In this document: piece by piece, positions 44,935 through 58,150 of the stretch | Position numbering within the stretch: position 1 is the first letter of the stretch | Layout of the letters: each line of letters starts with the position of its first letter | Source of the DNA: Gyromitra esculenta | Taxonomy: Eukaryota; Ascomycota; Pezizomycetes; Pezizales; Discinaceae | Assembly: GCA_038503075.1 (NCBI GenBank) | Contig: JBCAML010000019.1 | Location: forward strand, 744,001-808,000 | Reading direction: 5' to 3' | DNA: 64,000 nucleotides | Notes under the pieces: model-generated | Database searches by the model: none | The model's input: the letters and a program-made list of their open reading frames with translations, nothing else | What the model was told of the DNA's origin: nothing | Translations under genes and position numbers: made by a program

Positions 44935-47900
44935 GGTAATCTTTTTATTGGTAGATGTATCAACGGCAGAAATAAGACAGAAATTTTCTAGTGTGGTCGA
45001 GGTATTTCCAATGAGTTGTTGGGGGGTGGTGTTATCTGCTGTAGGTATGTTGCTGAGCTGTATGTAGAGGGGAGACAACGGGATGTGGTGGAAGCACAGA
45101 GGTAGGTGTAAGTGACAACCGAGACCCAATGTGTAAAAAAGAGAGCAAAGAATGCAAGGAAAAATGGAAGGTCAAGAAATAGATAGACAGGAGTTCGGTT
45201 AAATTAAAAAGACAATGTGACAACCGGAACCCTTGATTCTTTGTTTTTATTTTTTATTTTTTTTATTTTTTTATTTTGGGAAGATCCAAAGGCTGCAAGC
45301 AAGAAAGATTCCCTTTTTTATTCGGCTTAATCTTCTTGCGCCTGTCTGGGGGACGACGGAGGTTATGTTATGCGTGTGAAGAAGAGAGGGGATGGCAAGT
45401 AAAGTTTCGAGGAGTACCCAGCAGCAGTATGATATGTACTTTACCAGTATCGGCACTGCGGGGGGACAATGCTGAAAACGTGTGGAGTGGAACGTGTGAG
45501 TGGTGGTCCGGGGTGGGGAGGGCGCTCGTATGGTGTGTGGGATGAATGTATGTCCGTCACGATCGAGAAGTGTGGAGGTCCTGGCAAAGAATGAGGAGAA
45601 GTGAGAGTAAAGGAGGAGGAGTGGAGGAGAAGTAGCTGTTGATAGATGGCAATGTCTCTCTCCGCCTGCTCCTCCCACCTAACTTAACGCCCCTTCCTCC
45701 TCCCACCTCTCCATTGCTATTCAGGCTTCTGTCTTCGGCGCCTCTGATCGCTCAGTAAATTCCCTAGAATGATAATATGGATTTGTACTCCAGCCTTGCC
45801 CGTGACTGCTGGGCCCCAGGATCATCCAACACCACTAAGAGTAAAGCCGTACTGGTCCTTAGGTAGATTCTTCGCGATGGGAAGGCCCTTGCTCAATTGT
45901 TCAGCATGAACTTGCGTTCTTCGGGTCTAATCAGTTCCACAACTAGTCAGTCAGTCATCAACACAGCCGCTTCCTTTCTACCATTGCGATGGCCAGTTAG
46001 CAAATACAGGTTATATCTATCTGTGGAACGAGGCTGATGCCCGATGATATTATTCTCGTGATCTTTCTACTTTGTCGTCGCTCAGCTGAGGCTCATGGGG
46101 TAAATGACACTGCTAAAAGCAGCAGGGCCAGGAGGGGAGGTGCGCGTGTCGTATCAATCATAACTGTTGCCATAAATTTGCTCCATGTTAACCTAACCTC
46201 AATCGGGTCGTATTTGCTAAAGCAGCCACCCCGTTTTCCCCAAAACAGACTTTTACGAGGCAATACGGAAAGCGAAACCAGTGCACATTCAAATTATAGT
46301 GTTCATATTGGTGAAATCCGTTTCCCGGCTATATATATATATATATATGACATATGTCACAGATGATACAATGACGCTTTTTATCGGAGTTTTCATAGGA
46401 GAAGGGAAGGAGCGGCAGACGCCTGGTCATCGCGGTGAGTGGGGTGTGACAGAGAGCCATTCTTCTAGAGTGGACAAGGAACGATTAATCTTTGCAGTAA
46501 TGATGGGAGGTGATTTGCGGTGGACTTATGGTGATCGGCACAGAGACGGGGTGTTGGAACCCGATGGATGCAGGATCGCAAAGACAGCGGACAGAGAAAC
46601 CCGAAAGAAAAAAAATAAGTGAATCAGTGGGTTGGGAATTACATGTATTTAGCAAGGCCACTGCAGTTGCATTTTGTATGTATGCTATCGTATACATACT
46701 GGTACGTAGACATCTCACGAACAGCAGCAGCGTTGGGTTAGGCGTGGAAAACGAAGGAAGTGGAGCTTCCCTAGCTGAATCGCAAGGAACCAGGATGCGA
46801 AACTTGGGATCAGCGAAAGCGGATTATCCAGTGACGTTGGGGTGAGACTATTTCTCGAAATGCAGCTGCAGTCGCGTTGCACCGTGAAACGCAGCTCCCT
46901 GCCGAGTACCGATGTTTGCCAAGGTAGCCAAGCCATGAATAGGCTAACCTTGCTGGATGAGGAATGCTGAGGCGTAGGGTTGGCTGGCTAGGAAAAAAAA
47001 AGCCGTTTTGATGGTCGGGAACAGTCAGGAGGCGGATGTCGTTGGCTGAACAAAGTCCACAACTCTGAACTTGTAGCAGTGATCCAGAAATACACCTGGC
47101 CTGTCTGGGATATATCTATGCTTACCTAAAGTAGCTACAACCGCAGGTTCACGATTGGCGTTGATGGCTTTCCCAGAAAGGGGAGTATATACATGTACAT
47201 GTATGCACCGTATTGTATTTTCTCGTGTGAGGGCTTAATCGCGATAAGGGCCTGGAGCAGTTTTTATTTTTGCTTTGAAGCAGCTAACCATGAGACCCTT
47301 CGAACACAGTGAAATCTTTTCAGCGGCATCAATTGTACCAGAGGGCTTGATATAAACAACAAACTTGGGAATTGCAATTGTAACATATGTCATTAGAGCG
47401 AATCGTTGTCATTGTACGCATACGACCCAGCGTACAGGTTATTTCCTCAGCAAACAGGTTAAAAATCTGTGGAATGTGGTTTAGAGATGTAGTGGCGCAA
47501 CCTGCTTCAGGCTTACCGAAGCGAGCGGCTGGGAGGGGTCGATGGTTTGGTCCAACGTCATATCGTGATTCCTGAACCACGACAACATTCAGGACCTCAG
47601 CCAGATAGGAGGTGGGTAGCTTTAACTCAGCACGCAGCGACTGTGACCTGAACTCCCTAACGTTTCCCATCACTGCCAGCTTAGGTAGTTTTCCCTGCAT
47701 ATCTCTAGATCGGTGTCTATCTGTCTCTGATCCCCTTATCCTGCTTTCGCGTAACAGCTCATCCATCAACCCCAGTTCCATCTCACGGCGTGTTGTTTGT
47801 TTTGTCCACCCCGCCTGCCTGCCCCCCCCCCCAATTGCGGAGGGAGAGCTCCAGCTTTCAAGCACAACTCCCCTTCGCTGTGCCTGCGCAACGTCACCAA

Positions 47901-48063
47901 GTTTAGAATCAACCCTCCAGGAACAGAGGCTGAGTGACGATTACATTGCATTCCACCTCCAGTTCCTAGCTACCCCACACATACACACATCACCCCACTA
48001 CTTGAACCCGAATTTGAACTCCGAATCCCTTCAGCCTCATTTTTCTCGAAACCTTCCATCGAG
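44935..48063. promoter_or_regulatory. Divergent intergenic region, SCOC-like / Munc13-like genes
   Basis: 3.1 kb between divergent genes. Near the coiled-coil gene the minus strand is pyrimidine-rich, with a T-rich plus-strand tract at 45240-45280. The middle has (AT)n at about 46330-46348 and TACATGTA palindromes at 46640-46647 and overlapping at 47190-47203. The last 400 bases before 48064 are C/T-rich with a C10 run near 47822-47832, typical of a fungal promoter and leader. Frames here (for example 47329-47865 minus, 47612-48142 plus) overlap each other and lack domains. Confidence 0.45.
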
Positions 48064-51000
48064 ATGTCAAATGCACAACGTCGCCGGAGTAATCTCGGTT
48101 CTAACCGTTCACGTCAATCCGTCCGCCAGTCTGTTTTGGTGACGACAGATGATGCCTACTCCTACGCCCTTCGTTGTGCGTACTTGCATTACCTACTTCA
48201 ACCTCGACCCCGGAGGCAGATCCCCGCCCCTGCTGCTCCAGCTATCCATCGTTCCTCGACTAGCTTCCATGAGGTGATGCGAGACTTTTCGCACTCGGTG
48301 CGAGATTCTAAGAGTACTCGATTTCCAAAGGAATTTATGCCAAACCTACAAAAGAAATTGGAAAGCGTGTGGATGGGAAGGGATTATAACGTGGAGTATA
48401 AAGATGCCGCTGTGAAACGCACATTTGCTGCATTCTACACTGCATTCAAGGAACCCCGGTTCTACGAACAAGTGGCCAAATCACGGAGAGCTGAGGACTT
48501 GGTCTTGATCTTTTATTCATCAGCTACTAAGGAGCTACAGAAGTTGAAGCAGGACGATTCGTGGAAATGGCTAGTGGATCGTCATGTTGCCCTATTTGTG
48601 AGGCTCATGCATACAGTTATCAAGGAACTGGGGGGTAATCAAGAATTGAGTAGCAAGTTGGCAACTCTGGAGTCGAAATTATTGCAACATGATTCAAATT
48701 TGTCCGATGAGACCAGTCGACGCTCTTTAACATCTACTGTTTTGGGTCCTCCGGCACCGTTGTCTTATAACGTCAATGATATGCCGCTAGTGAGAGTGGT
48801 GGCTAAAGTTTTCGGCGTGCCGCTGGCGACCTGCCAGACAGATATCAATGTGAATAAAGCTGTATGGACAGAAAAGGCAGCTCTGCAGGATATGAAGACG
48901 TACAGTAACTTTTTGAGCCTTGGAAATACCAGACGTACGTTACGAAGTGACGACTTTGATACAGACGAGGCATGGGAGGCCTGGCGAAGAACAGAGACCC
49001 CAGCACTATCACAGCTCATGTTATCTATTGTCCAGTCTAATCCCGCTGAGTTGGCAAAGACTACCTCTGGACAGACACCTGGCGGAATTCGAAATTCTGT
49101 CCATTCTTCGATTTCGTACTCCATGCCAAATGACCCCAATCGTTCTTCTTCTCACTCAACATCTGCCTCCGATGCTTCAATGTACAGTTTTGATCAACCG
49201 GTTGATATGGAGGCCTTTGGGCTTAGCCCTGGCTCTCCAACTGATGCCACCATAGATACGCCGTATACATACATCCCACCAGACCCCCGAACATACTATC
49301 GTGCTGTAGCGGAGAAATGTTTTTCCTACGACTTGCACGACCCCGATCTTCTACCGGTTGAGCTTCCGGGGTCAGACGGCCCTGTTAGTTTGATTTCAAA
49401 GTCTTCGTTAGATCTTCTAGCCGAGTGTGGTTTGCGTTGGCGCATTCCCCAATTTTCTAGAATGGTGCTGTTTTTGGATGTTATCAAGACGAAATACCAA
49501 GATTCAGAGATTGATCTTACCATCCTTGATACTGCGTTCATTTATGCTAAAACTGCTGCACTTTCTGAGTGGCAAAGTTGGACAATTGCAGATCAGAATA
49601 TGGTTCGCCAGATACTATCTTCTGTACATGATACATTGTTGAGAGAGCTTTATGATCTCCTCCAGCATGCGTTCGATCAAAAGGCGGTGCCCGTAGGGAG
49701 GGTAATGTGGGTTCTTGATCAGCATATTTATGACGACCCATTGTTTACTGCGACAAATATGGATAGTTACGCCGATCAATTAAAGGAAGGGCTAAGATTC
49801 CGAGCCGAAAAGGTCTTGGAAGAATTGATGGCGGATCTGCCTCAAGACAAAACCGAATTGGATCCGTTCCATGTTGTGGAATTGACACAAAAAGTCGTAA
49901 AGTTGGCGGAGAAAATCAGCAAGCGGTTTAAGCAGCCTGTCATGGGGTAAGTTCTAATCTCCGTAGCTTCGCCTGCGCTTCCGTTTGTGCCTGACGTATA
50001 TTGTATCAGGACGGTGAACCCAGTTATGATATTCATCGAAGTCGTATTCCCCAAGTTTGCTGTCGAGGCAAGACAAATAATCATGGATATCATACAAGCA
50101 TACAAAGGAAAGCAGCAAGAAGTGGAGATTGAAGACGGCTTTGATCTCTACAAAGAGTTAACTGAAATCCGGCGGATTTACAAGGAAGCTCATCCTAAAG
50201 ATCGGTTCCCAGTCCATTTCGAAGATTTTCTGGCAGATTTTGTATGGCGTTGGATCAAGAATACCGACGGTAAAGTCATTGGTTGGGTCGATGAGGCGAT
50301 TAAACACGACGATTTCACAATCAAGGTTCGTGAAGAAGAGGGACGTGAGCCAACAGATGACGAACGACACACGTTATCGGTGTTGGATATTTTCCGCTCT
50401 TTTAACCAGACCGTGGATTACATCAAAAAGCTGGAGTGGGGGGACGAGGTGCAGAATGCACGGTTTATGACAGCCCTAGCGAAGACACTTGGTTGTGGGA
50501 TTGCAAGGTATTGCGAAGTTTTGGAAAAACTATTTACCTATGAGATGGATAGACAGACACCAGAGCAGGAGGCTGCTGCCAATCAAACTAGGCAGCAGAG
50601 ATGGATGACTCTAGCGAGAGATGCGTGGAGTAACACTGATAAGATCGAACCGTTCCAGTTCGCTGCAGAGGTAATCCTTGTCTTAATTTTTTTATGCTGA
50701 CTTGGTACTAACAGTTTTGCCTGATCAGTCTTGCGTTAAACTTAACGACGTTGAATTCGCTATTCAACAGCTCGACAAGTTGGAGCACTCTCTGAATGTT
50801 GATGGTGTTGCAGAAATTCTCCAGCGATCTGCACCCCCTCTAGGAAAGAAAGTGGCCAAGAACTATGTTTTCACGATCAAAATAGTTGAAGCCGAAGATC
50901 TCAAAGCCATGGATATAAACGGTTTTAGCGATCCGTACGTAGTATTAGGTGACGAATATCAAAAACGGCTCGCAAAGACTAGGGTTGTCTACAGAAATTT

Positions 51001-52331
51001 AAACCCAAGGTGGGAAGAGACTGTAGATATCACAACTCAGGGACCAGTATGGTTGACGGCAACTGTTTGGGATTGGGACACTGTGGGCGATCATGACTGT
51101 GTGGGGAGGACGAGTATCAAGCTGGATCCTTCGCATTTTGGTGATTTCTTGCCTCAGGAACATTGGTTAGACTTGGATACGCAGGGGAGATTGCTATTGA
51201 GAGTTAGCATGGAAGGTGAAAGGGATGATATCCAATTTTATTTCGGAAAGGCTTTTAGAACGCTGAAGAGGACTGAGAGAGATATGACGAGGCAAATTAC
51301 AGATAAGGTGAGGAGATGTTTTCTAGTTATCTTGTTGAATCTGGGAAGTTTAACAGTAGTGCTTAGTTATCCGCATACATCCACCACTGTCTCTCACGGT
51401 CAGCCCTCAAGAATGTTTTGTCGAAAGGATACAGTATTTCCGCAGTGTCTGGCCTTTTTAGTCGTGCTGGGCTGGGTGGGGGTGGACGTCCTCAATCCAC
51501 AGCAGGACCAGCAGTCACAGAAGCGGATATTGCAACAGCTCTGAACCCTTTGACAGATTATTTCAATGAGAATTTCGCGATTCTAAACATGACACTGACT
51601 AGCACAGCCATGCTATTAGTCATGTCGAGGCTATGGAAAGAGGTTCTCGTGACACTCGAGGCTTTACTTGTGCCTACGTTATCAGACAAAGCGTCCCAGC
51701 AAAAGCAATTGTCTCCTCAAGAAACAGATGTTTGCTTCAAATGGCTACAGGTTAGGATACCCTGATTCACACAATTTGTGTAAAAGCGGAGAGACTAACG
51801 TACCTATAGCTCATGTTCGACTTCTTCCACTCTGTCGACGAGAACACTGGTGAGGCAAGCGGTGTTCCCATCGATGTTCTCAAATCTCCAAAATATCACG
51901 AACTTCAAAGTCTCAACTTCTTTTATTTTGAATCTACCGACAACCTCATTCGCACTTCAGAGCGCATGGCCAATGCTGCGGCGGCACGCCAACAACAAGC
52001 TCGTAACCGTATGTCAGTCTCTAGTTCAAACATGGTTGGCGGCATGTTGGGTGTTCCTGGAACAAAAAGGACAAAGAGTGTAATGATGAGTAGGAATTTG
52101 GGGACTATGAGGAAGGCAAAAGAAGATAAGAGGAGAGAGGCTCAGGCAGAGCCGAATGATGACATGATTCTGAGAATTCTGAGGATGAGACCCGAAGCTG
52201 CTGGTTACTTGAAAGACAGAAGCAGACAGAAGGAGAGACTTGCTGCGTCAGCCGCAGCGGAGGCGATTGTCAGACAGAGCATGAATTCTGGACCGGGGAG
52301 GATGGGGGTGATGGGAGGCGCAAGACGTTAA
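48064..52331 (+). CDS. Fungal Munc13/Unc13 homologue (MUN plus C2 domains)
   Basis: Large cytosolic protein of the fungal Unc13 family (fission yeast Ync13 and Git1 belong here), linked to vesicle traffic at growth and division sites. Exons 48064-49946, 50010-50670, 50729-51307, 51367-51750 and 51810-52331 (1342 residues). Basic N terminus (NAQRRRSNLGSNRSRQSVRQS), then a long helical region. The MUN-type section runs through PVMGTVNPVMIFIEVVFPKFAVEARQIIMDIIQAY and FHSVDENTGEASGVP. It is interrupted by a C2 domain at about 893-1010: YVFTIKIVEAEDLKAMDINGFSDPYVVLGDE, KTRVVYRNLNPRWEETVDI, TVWDWDTVGDHDCVGR. Asp residues at the Ca-binding loops (NGFSDPY, DWDTVGDHD) are present, so calcium or phospholipid binding is possible. 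The tail is basic and alanine-rich. The ATG follows a CT-rich leader (CGAGATGTC). All four intron phases agree. Confidence 0.93.
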
Positions 52332-53662
52332 AAAAGATTTTGGTAGTAATGCCGGTGTTGATTGTGATGGGTAATGGCGATAATTCCTTTACTTCCGTCT
52401 GGCGTTTTTGTGTGGTGGGTTGTGGATGGGCTTCGTTTCGTTCGACTTAAGCGTATGATTGAATTGCTTGCCTTTATTCTTATTACATGTGGTACCTTTT
52501 GTATCTCTTATTTTGTGTGCCTGGCCTTCTGTCTGTTCAACGCATATTGACATTGTACGATGCAATGACTGTCGGTCTTAATGATGGGATTGGGACGTTT
52601 ATTTAGTATCTTTTTTTTTTGCTCCTGTTTGACTAAAGGCACAACTTTGGATTAAATTCGGGTTGTAATATTAAGTTTTACGAATACGCAGATATAATAG
52701 AAGAGTTTTAAATTCTTAAGCACCGGGTGAAAGCTGTGCAGAGTTTTTTTAGTTACGAGATATGGTTCGAGTCGCTGCATACACCCAGTAAAGTATCGAA
52801 AGCCATTCCGTGTTCCCAAAGATCGATTTGCCTGATGGCATACCTTCCTACTCCAAAATTTTGGTGAGGATTCAACGACGATGATTCAGGGTACGGTTTA
52901 AGCCACTACTTGCTTCTCAACTCATTAGTTTCTAGAGATGAGGATCTCTTTAGCACATGAAAGACCATTAGAAAGCGGATAGAGATACTTGGGTAGAGGA
53001 TAAGAGGCTGTGCAAGTAGAAGCTACTATGGTAGCTACCGTTTGAAGAATATATATGGCAAGTCCTTTTCTACTGCAAGACGAGTGATACTCGATGACTC
53101 TATATAGGGTTTCGGTGTTAAAGTAGCATTTTGCTTGTCGGTTTGGTTAGATCAATGTAGAGCTGGGTTTATTATCGACTAGACGTGCTCTGTTTTGTTG
53201 CATCAGAAGTATGTTATTAACGCGGGGTCTTTAGTTTGCAGGACGGCTTGATACTGCACATCGAATTCAACGCCTGGTCGGGTGGTACTAACAACTTTGG
53301 GAATTCAAATGGTTTTTTCTTTCTTTCTTTCTTCCTTTCGTCTTATCTTCATCGTTTGCAATTGTGGCTATAGACGAAATATACAGTAATTCTACCTTCC
53401 CTCCTTCCCTCATAATACCCCCCCTCCTCCCCACTTAAAAAAAAGCTTACGGCAAAGACATAAAAAAAAGAGAAGAAAAGAAGAAGAAAAAAAAGCTAAT
53501 CGCCCACCACGCCCTACTGCCATTCCTTTATAAAAAAACCCCCCATCTTCAGAACGGGGATGGAATAGAGAAAAAAGAAAAAAGAAGAAACAGCTTTTTT
53601 TTTCTCCCTTCTTTCTCTCAATATCACTCAAATAATAGTTTCTATTTATTGTCCTTTTTTTT
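52332..53662. other. Convergent intergenic region, Munc13-like / SDH1
   Basis: 1.3 kb between the 3' ends of two convergent genes. The left part is T/G-rich 3' flank of the Munc13-like gene (T9 run near 52612). The right part (53400-53660) is A/G-rich on plus, so T/C-rich downstream of SDH1. No gene seen; two conserved terminator elements cannot be pinpointed. Confidence 0.5.
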
Positions 53663-56171
53663 TTAGTAGACACGCTTGAATGGTGGGACAGCCTTACACT
53701 CATCTATGGGTGCAAATAAACTTCATTAATAACCATTTTCAAACACCAATTTGGTGAAGTGGGAGTTTGGGGTTTGGGGGGGGAACTTACCCTCGTCTAA
53801 AGTCGTCCCTACAACCGCTCTATACTTCAACTCGACCTCCCCTCTAGGCTCCTTCTGCCAACTCAACGTATGTTTCATCCACTTCTCGTCGTCCCTGTCC
53901 GGGTAATCCTCCCTAGCATGAGCACCCCTCGACTCCTTCCTCGCAGCCGCGCTATTTGCAGTCTGCTGCGCACAGGTGAGCAGATTATCTAGCTCGAGAG
54001 CTTCCACAAGGTCCGAGTTCCAGATCATGCTTCTGTCTTTGATGCCGAGTTCGTTGTAGCTTTCATCGACCTTTGCAATCTTGCGTACGCCTTCGTCGAG
54101 GGATTCCTGGGTGCGGAAGACGGAGACGTCTGCCTGCATCGTCTTCTGCATGTCAAGGCGGATCTGCGCGGTGCTCTTGGGCCCTGATGAGTTTCGCACT
54201 TTGTCTAGATTCGCGATCGACTCGGCGCCTATATCAGCGCGCACGGGCTTCAGCGGGGTTCCGGGCGTGAGCGTGTCGCGGATCGTGTGTGCGACAGCGC
54301 GGCCAAAGACGATTAGGTCGAGGAGGGAGTTGGCGCCCAGACGGTTCGCGCCGTGAACTGAGACGCATGCGGCTTCACCGCAGGCGAAGAGGCCGGGGAC
54401 GATTTTGTCGTTGCCTTCGGCGTCGATGGTTAGGACTTCGCCGGTGTAGCGGGTCGGGATGCCACCCATGTTGTAGTGCACGGTGGGCAAGACGGGGATG
54501 GGGGATTTGGTAACATCGACGCCCGAGAAGATGGATGCGGTTTCAGAGATACCCGGGAGACGCTCGTGGAGGATCTCGGGGGGGAGATGGGACAGCTGGA
54601 GGTATAGATGGTCTTTATCGGGGCCAACACCACGGCCTTCGCGGATCTCGAGCGTCATACTGCGGGATACGACATCTCTGGATGCAAGATCCTTTGCAGT
54701 GGGGGCATAACGCTCCATGAACCTCTCTCCTTCGCTGTTTAGCAGATATCCACCCTCACCGCGGGATCCCTCGGTGATGAGACATCCGGCGCCGTAGATA
54801 CCAGTCGGGTGAAACTGAACAAACTCCAGATCCTGGTTGGGGAGGCCAGCACGAGCGACCATAGCCATTCCATCGCCGGTGCAGGTGTGTGCAGAGGTGC
54901 AAGAGAAGTAAGCACGTCCATACCCGCCGGTAGCAAGAACAGTCTTGTGAGCGCGGAAACGATGAAGAGTGCCGTCTTCCTGGTTATAGGCAATCACACC
55001 CACACACTCGCCGTCTTCCATCAGGAGATCGAGGGCAAAGAACTCGATGAAATAGTTGGTATTATGACGAAGAGATTGGCCGTAAAGCGTGTGAAGAAGG
55101 GCATGACCGGTTCTAGCTCATATATCAGAATAGCTGCCCAAACTACCCTATCCTTCCTAAGAGGCCATACCTATCAGCAGCAGCACAGCACCTATAAGCC
55201 TGCCCGCCCTTCCCGTACTTCTTCGACTGTCCTCCAAACGCACGTTGGTAGATCCTCCCATCCTCCGTCCTCGACTGTCTGGGGTCAGCTCAATCCGGGG
55301 GTGGAGAGGGTGGAGAGGGTGGCGGGGAAAGAAGTGTAGGGGTAGGCAGGGGGAAACTCACAAAAGGACATCCGTAATTCTCCAACTCAATAACACTCGC
55401 CGGCGCCTCCCTCGTCATATAGTGAATAGCATCCTGATCACCCAACCAATCGCTCCCTTTGACAGTGTCGTACATATGCCATCTCCAATCATCTTCATGC
55501 ATATTCCCCAGCGCAGCATTGATTCCGCCCTGGGCTGCGACAGTGTGGGAGCGGGTTGGGAAGAGTTTCGATATGCATGCTGTGTTGAAGCCAGCTTCTG
55601 CGAGTCCGAAGGCGGCGCGAAGACCGGCGCCGCCGGCGCCGACTACTATGGCATCGTATTCGTGGTCCTGTGGGTGTTAGTGGGATGGTGGTGGGGAGAA
55701 GGGGAGGGGAGGGGAGGGGAGGGGCGGGGGGTAGTAAGGTATTGGGAACCTACAACAACTGGGTACTTTGAAGAAACATATGGTGAAGCCTCCTTTGCAC
55801 GTAAATGCTGAGAAGCGAATATCCTCGCTATAGACATCAAAAATCATGATTAGTTAATTCGTCCTTCCCCATCCGCCCTTCTCTCCAAACCCCATCTCTC
55901 CAGCATTCCCCCCAGAAACCCATCTCTAGAAACATAGTGGGGCTCACCAGCTGGTCTTGAAACGTGGAATCCTCTTGAATGGAGTTTGATACTGGGCGCG
56001 ATCTACTCGTTGCTCGGGTTAGTATTGTATATGTAGATAGCATCACCACTATTGCCACCACCGAGACGAGACAAGACCTCCCCTCCACCTCCACCTCCAC
56101 CTCCTCCACAATTGCACGGACAGGAAACTCACGCGCGAGGAGACAAGTCTCCGCATACCAAGCGAACTCAT
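53663..56171 (-). CDS. SDH1: Succinate dehydrogenase flavoprotein subunit (complex II)
   Basis: Mitochondrial matrix-facing flavoprotein that oxidises succinate to fumarate and passes electrons to the iron-sulfur subunit. Seven exons: 56171-56133, 56002-55948, 55827-55754, 55667-55362, 55274-55171, 55112-53791 and 53703-53663 (646 residues). The presequence is spread over three small exons: [40 protein letters not shown]. Then [19 protein letters not shown] (FAD Rossmann motif from Gly66), the FAD-linking histidine in [10 protein letters not shown] (His97), [60 protein letters not shown] (substrate site), HYNMGGIPT and [14 protein letters not shown]. The last exon is 41 bases and restores the conserved [16 protein letters not shown] end. 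Retaining the last intron would give an unrelated tail. Frames antisense to this gene are shadows. Confidence 0.97.
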
Positions 56172-56556
56172 GATTCAAAGCAATGTAAAGAAACCACGAT
56201 GGACAGAATCGTGAGAGGGGAGAAGCGGATAAAAGCGAGGAGAAGAGAGAGAGCAGTTTATCGACCTCCCCCAAAGCGGCGGGCAGGCGGCGACAGTCGG
56301 AGAAAAAGGTCTTGGCAAGTTCCGCTTCCTCGGCAATCTGGTTCTCACGTTTTCCTTCTCCGGATCCTTCCCAGTCCTGACTAAGCCAGGCTGTCTGCCC
56401 AATCAGCGATGGTTGTTTACAAAATGCTCCACCAATGATACAATCACAGAAACAGAAACCACTATTGAATCATAGCATCAATTGACAGATATGGTACAAT
56501 CCGCAGTCTCCAATTCGCATTTCCTCCACTAACCCCAACCTCACCCAGCCCATGCT
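56172..56556 (-). promoter_or_regulatory. SDH1 promoter / RPT1 3' flank
   Basis: 385 bases between two tandem minus-strand genes, carrying the SDH1 promoter. Reading toward SDH1 it is C/T-rich. No gene seen; no named site recognised. Confidence 0.45.
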
Positions 56557-58150
56557 CTAATTGTACTGCATATACGTTGCTGTAGAATTGAACTTGAGAT
56601 TACCCTTAATGACCTTCTCTACCGCTGACAAAAAGTCCTTCTCGGTCGCAACCTTTCGTCTTGCACGGATTGCAAACATGCCTATCACGCACAGTGTTAG
56701 CAATTTGCTACCCATTAATAAAAATATAGAATCAACTCACCAGCCTCAGTGCAAACGCTTCTCAGCTCAGCCCCCGTGCTGTTAGGACAGAGCCTACTGA
56801 TCAGCTCCCATCTGATATCTCTCTCAACGCTCATACTCTTGGCGTGAATCCTGAGGACATTTGCACGTCCCTCCAAATCCGGCAGACTGAATTCGACCTT
56901 TCGGTCAATTCTGCCCGGTCGCAACAGCGCTGGATCCAGAGTGCTTGGTCGATTGGTCGCGAACATGACTTTGATGTTACCTCTGGGATCGAAGCCATCC
57001 AACTGAGTAATCAGTTCCAACATGGTCCTCTGCACCTCGTTATCGCCCCCTGCACCGTCATCGAAACGAGCACCACCGATAGCGTCGACCTCGTCAAAGA
57101 AGATGATGCACGCCTTTTTGGTACGAGCCATCTCGAAGAGCTCCCGCACCATACGGGCACCCTCACCAACGTACTTCTGGACGAGCTCAGACCCAATGAC
57201 ACGGATGAAGGTGGCATCCGTCCTGTTGGCAACAGCACGGGCACAAAGCGTCTTTCCAGTCCCCGGGGGACCATAGAGCAAGATACCCTTAGGAGGATCG
57301 ATACCGAGATTTACGAACCGCTCTGGCGACAAAAGCGGGAGTTCAACAACCTCACGCAGCTTCTCAATCTGCTCCTTGCAGCCACCGACATCGCCATACG
57401 TAACATCCGGCTTCTCCTCCACCGTCATCATCGTAACCGAAGGATCAATCCTTGGGGGAAGCGGCAGCAGAATCTGATACTTTTGTCGATCCACCCTACA
57501 TGCCACCACGTTAACCTTCCAACACTCAGTAGCGAGGGAGATAAAAGACTTACCCGACTCTCATCCCCTCTTCAATATCAGTCGGACTAACCCTCTCCCC
57601 CAGATTCACCACAAACTTTGCAATCTGCTTGACGTTGATGACGTACTTTGCCTTCTCCGGGTCATCTGCGCTCAGAATAATCTTTGTACAGCGTGCAACC
57701 TGCAGCGGCTGCTCCTCCGACATGCGTTGTTTATCCGCCATCACATCCCACAGATGGGGTGGTGCCAACCCAGTATCAGATTCCTTGACGCCTGTGCTGT
57801 GTTAGTAACAGGGGAAGGAGGGAGGGGGAGGAGAGACGGGGAGGACGTACCAATCTTCTCATTGACCTTAGTTTGTAGATCTTTGATATCCTTCTCAAGC
57901 TTTTTTAAAGGTGCTGCATACGGTGCTGCGCCATAAGTTTTAAGGACCTGAATATCTCTATTGCAACCGTTAGATCCATCTGCACAGCCCCTACACAATC
58001 CCACATAACACAATAGAGATGGCGGGGAATGGTGGAGATGGCAGAAAGGGCGTACTCTTCTGATAGCGGGATGATCTTCTTCTCTTCCTCCTCATCGTCT
58101 GCGAACTTCTTCTGGTATTTCTCCCAGTTCTGGCCCGTGGCGCTGGGCAT
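56557..58150 (-). CDS. RPT1: 26S proteasome regulatory ATPase subunit 7 (Rpt1)
   Basis: AAA ATPase of the hexameric ring in the 19S base that unfolds substrates for the 20S core. Exons 58150-58056, 57957-57851, 57791-57554, 57495-56741 and 56681-56557 (439 residues). N-terminal coiled coil ([24 protein letters not shown]), OB-type domain ([57 protein letters not shown]), then the AAA domain with Walker A GPPGTGKT (about 222-229), Walker [13 protein letters not shown], arginine-finger region [24 protein letters not shown], and [30 protein letters not shown]. It ends in YMQYN, as in other Rpt1 proteins. The Rpt1-specific start is [23 protein letters not shown]. All introns are GT..AG and the phases agree. 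Confidence 0.97.

Noticed and set aside
46330..46348. (AT)n run as a possible origin or element
   Set aside because: Short AT microsatellite only, with no flanking structure.
53726..53790. Unspliced C terminus of SDH1 ([11 protein letters not shown]..)
   Set aside because: Removing the intron at 53704-53790 restores the conserved PPFKRVY ending, so the read-through tail is intron sequence.
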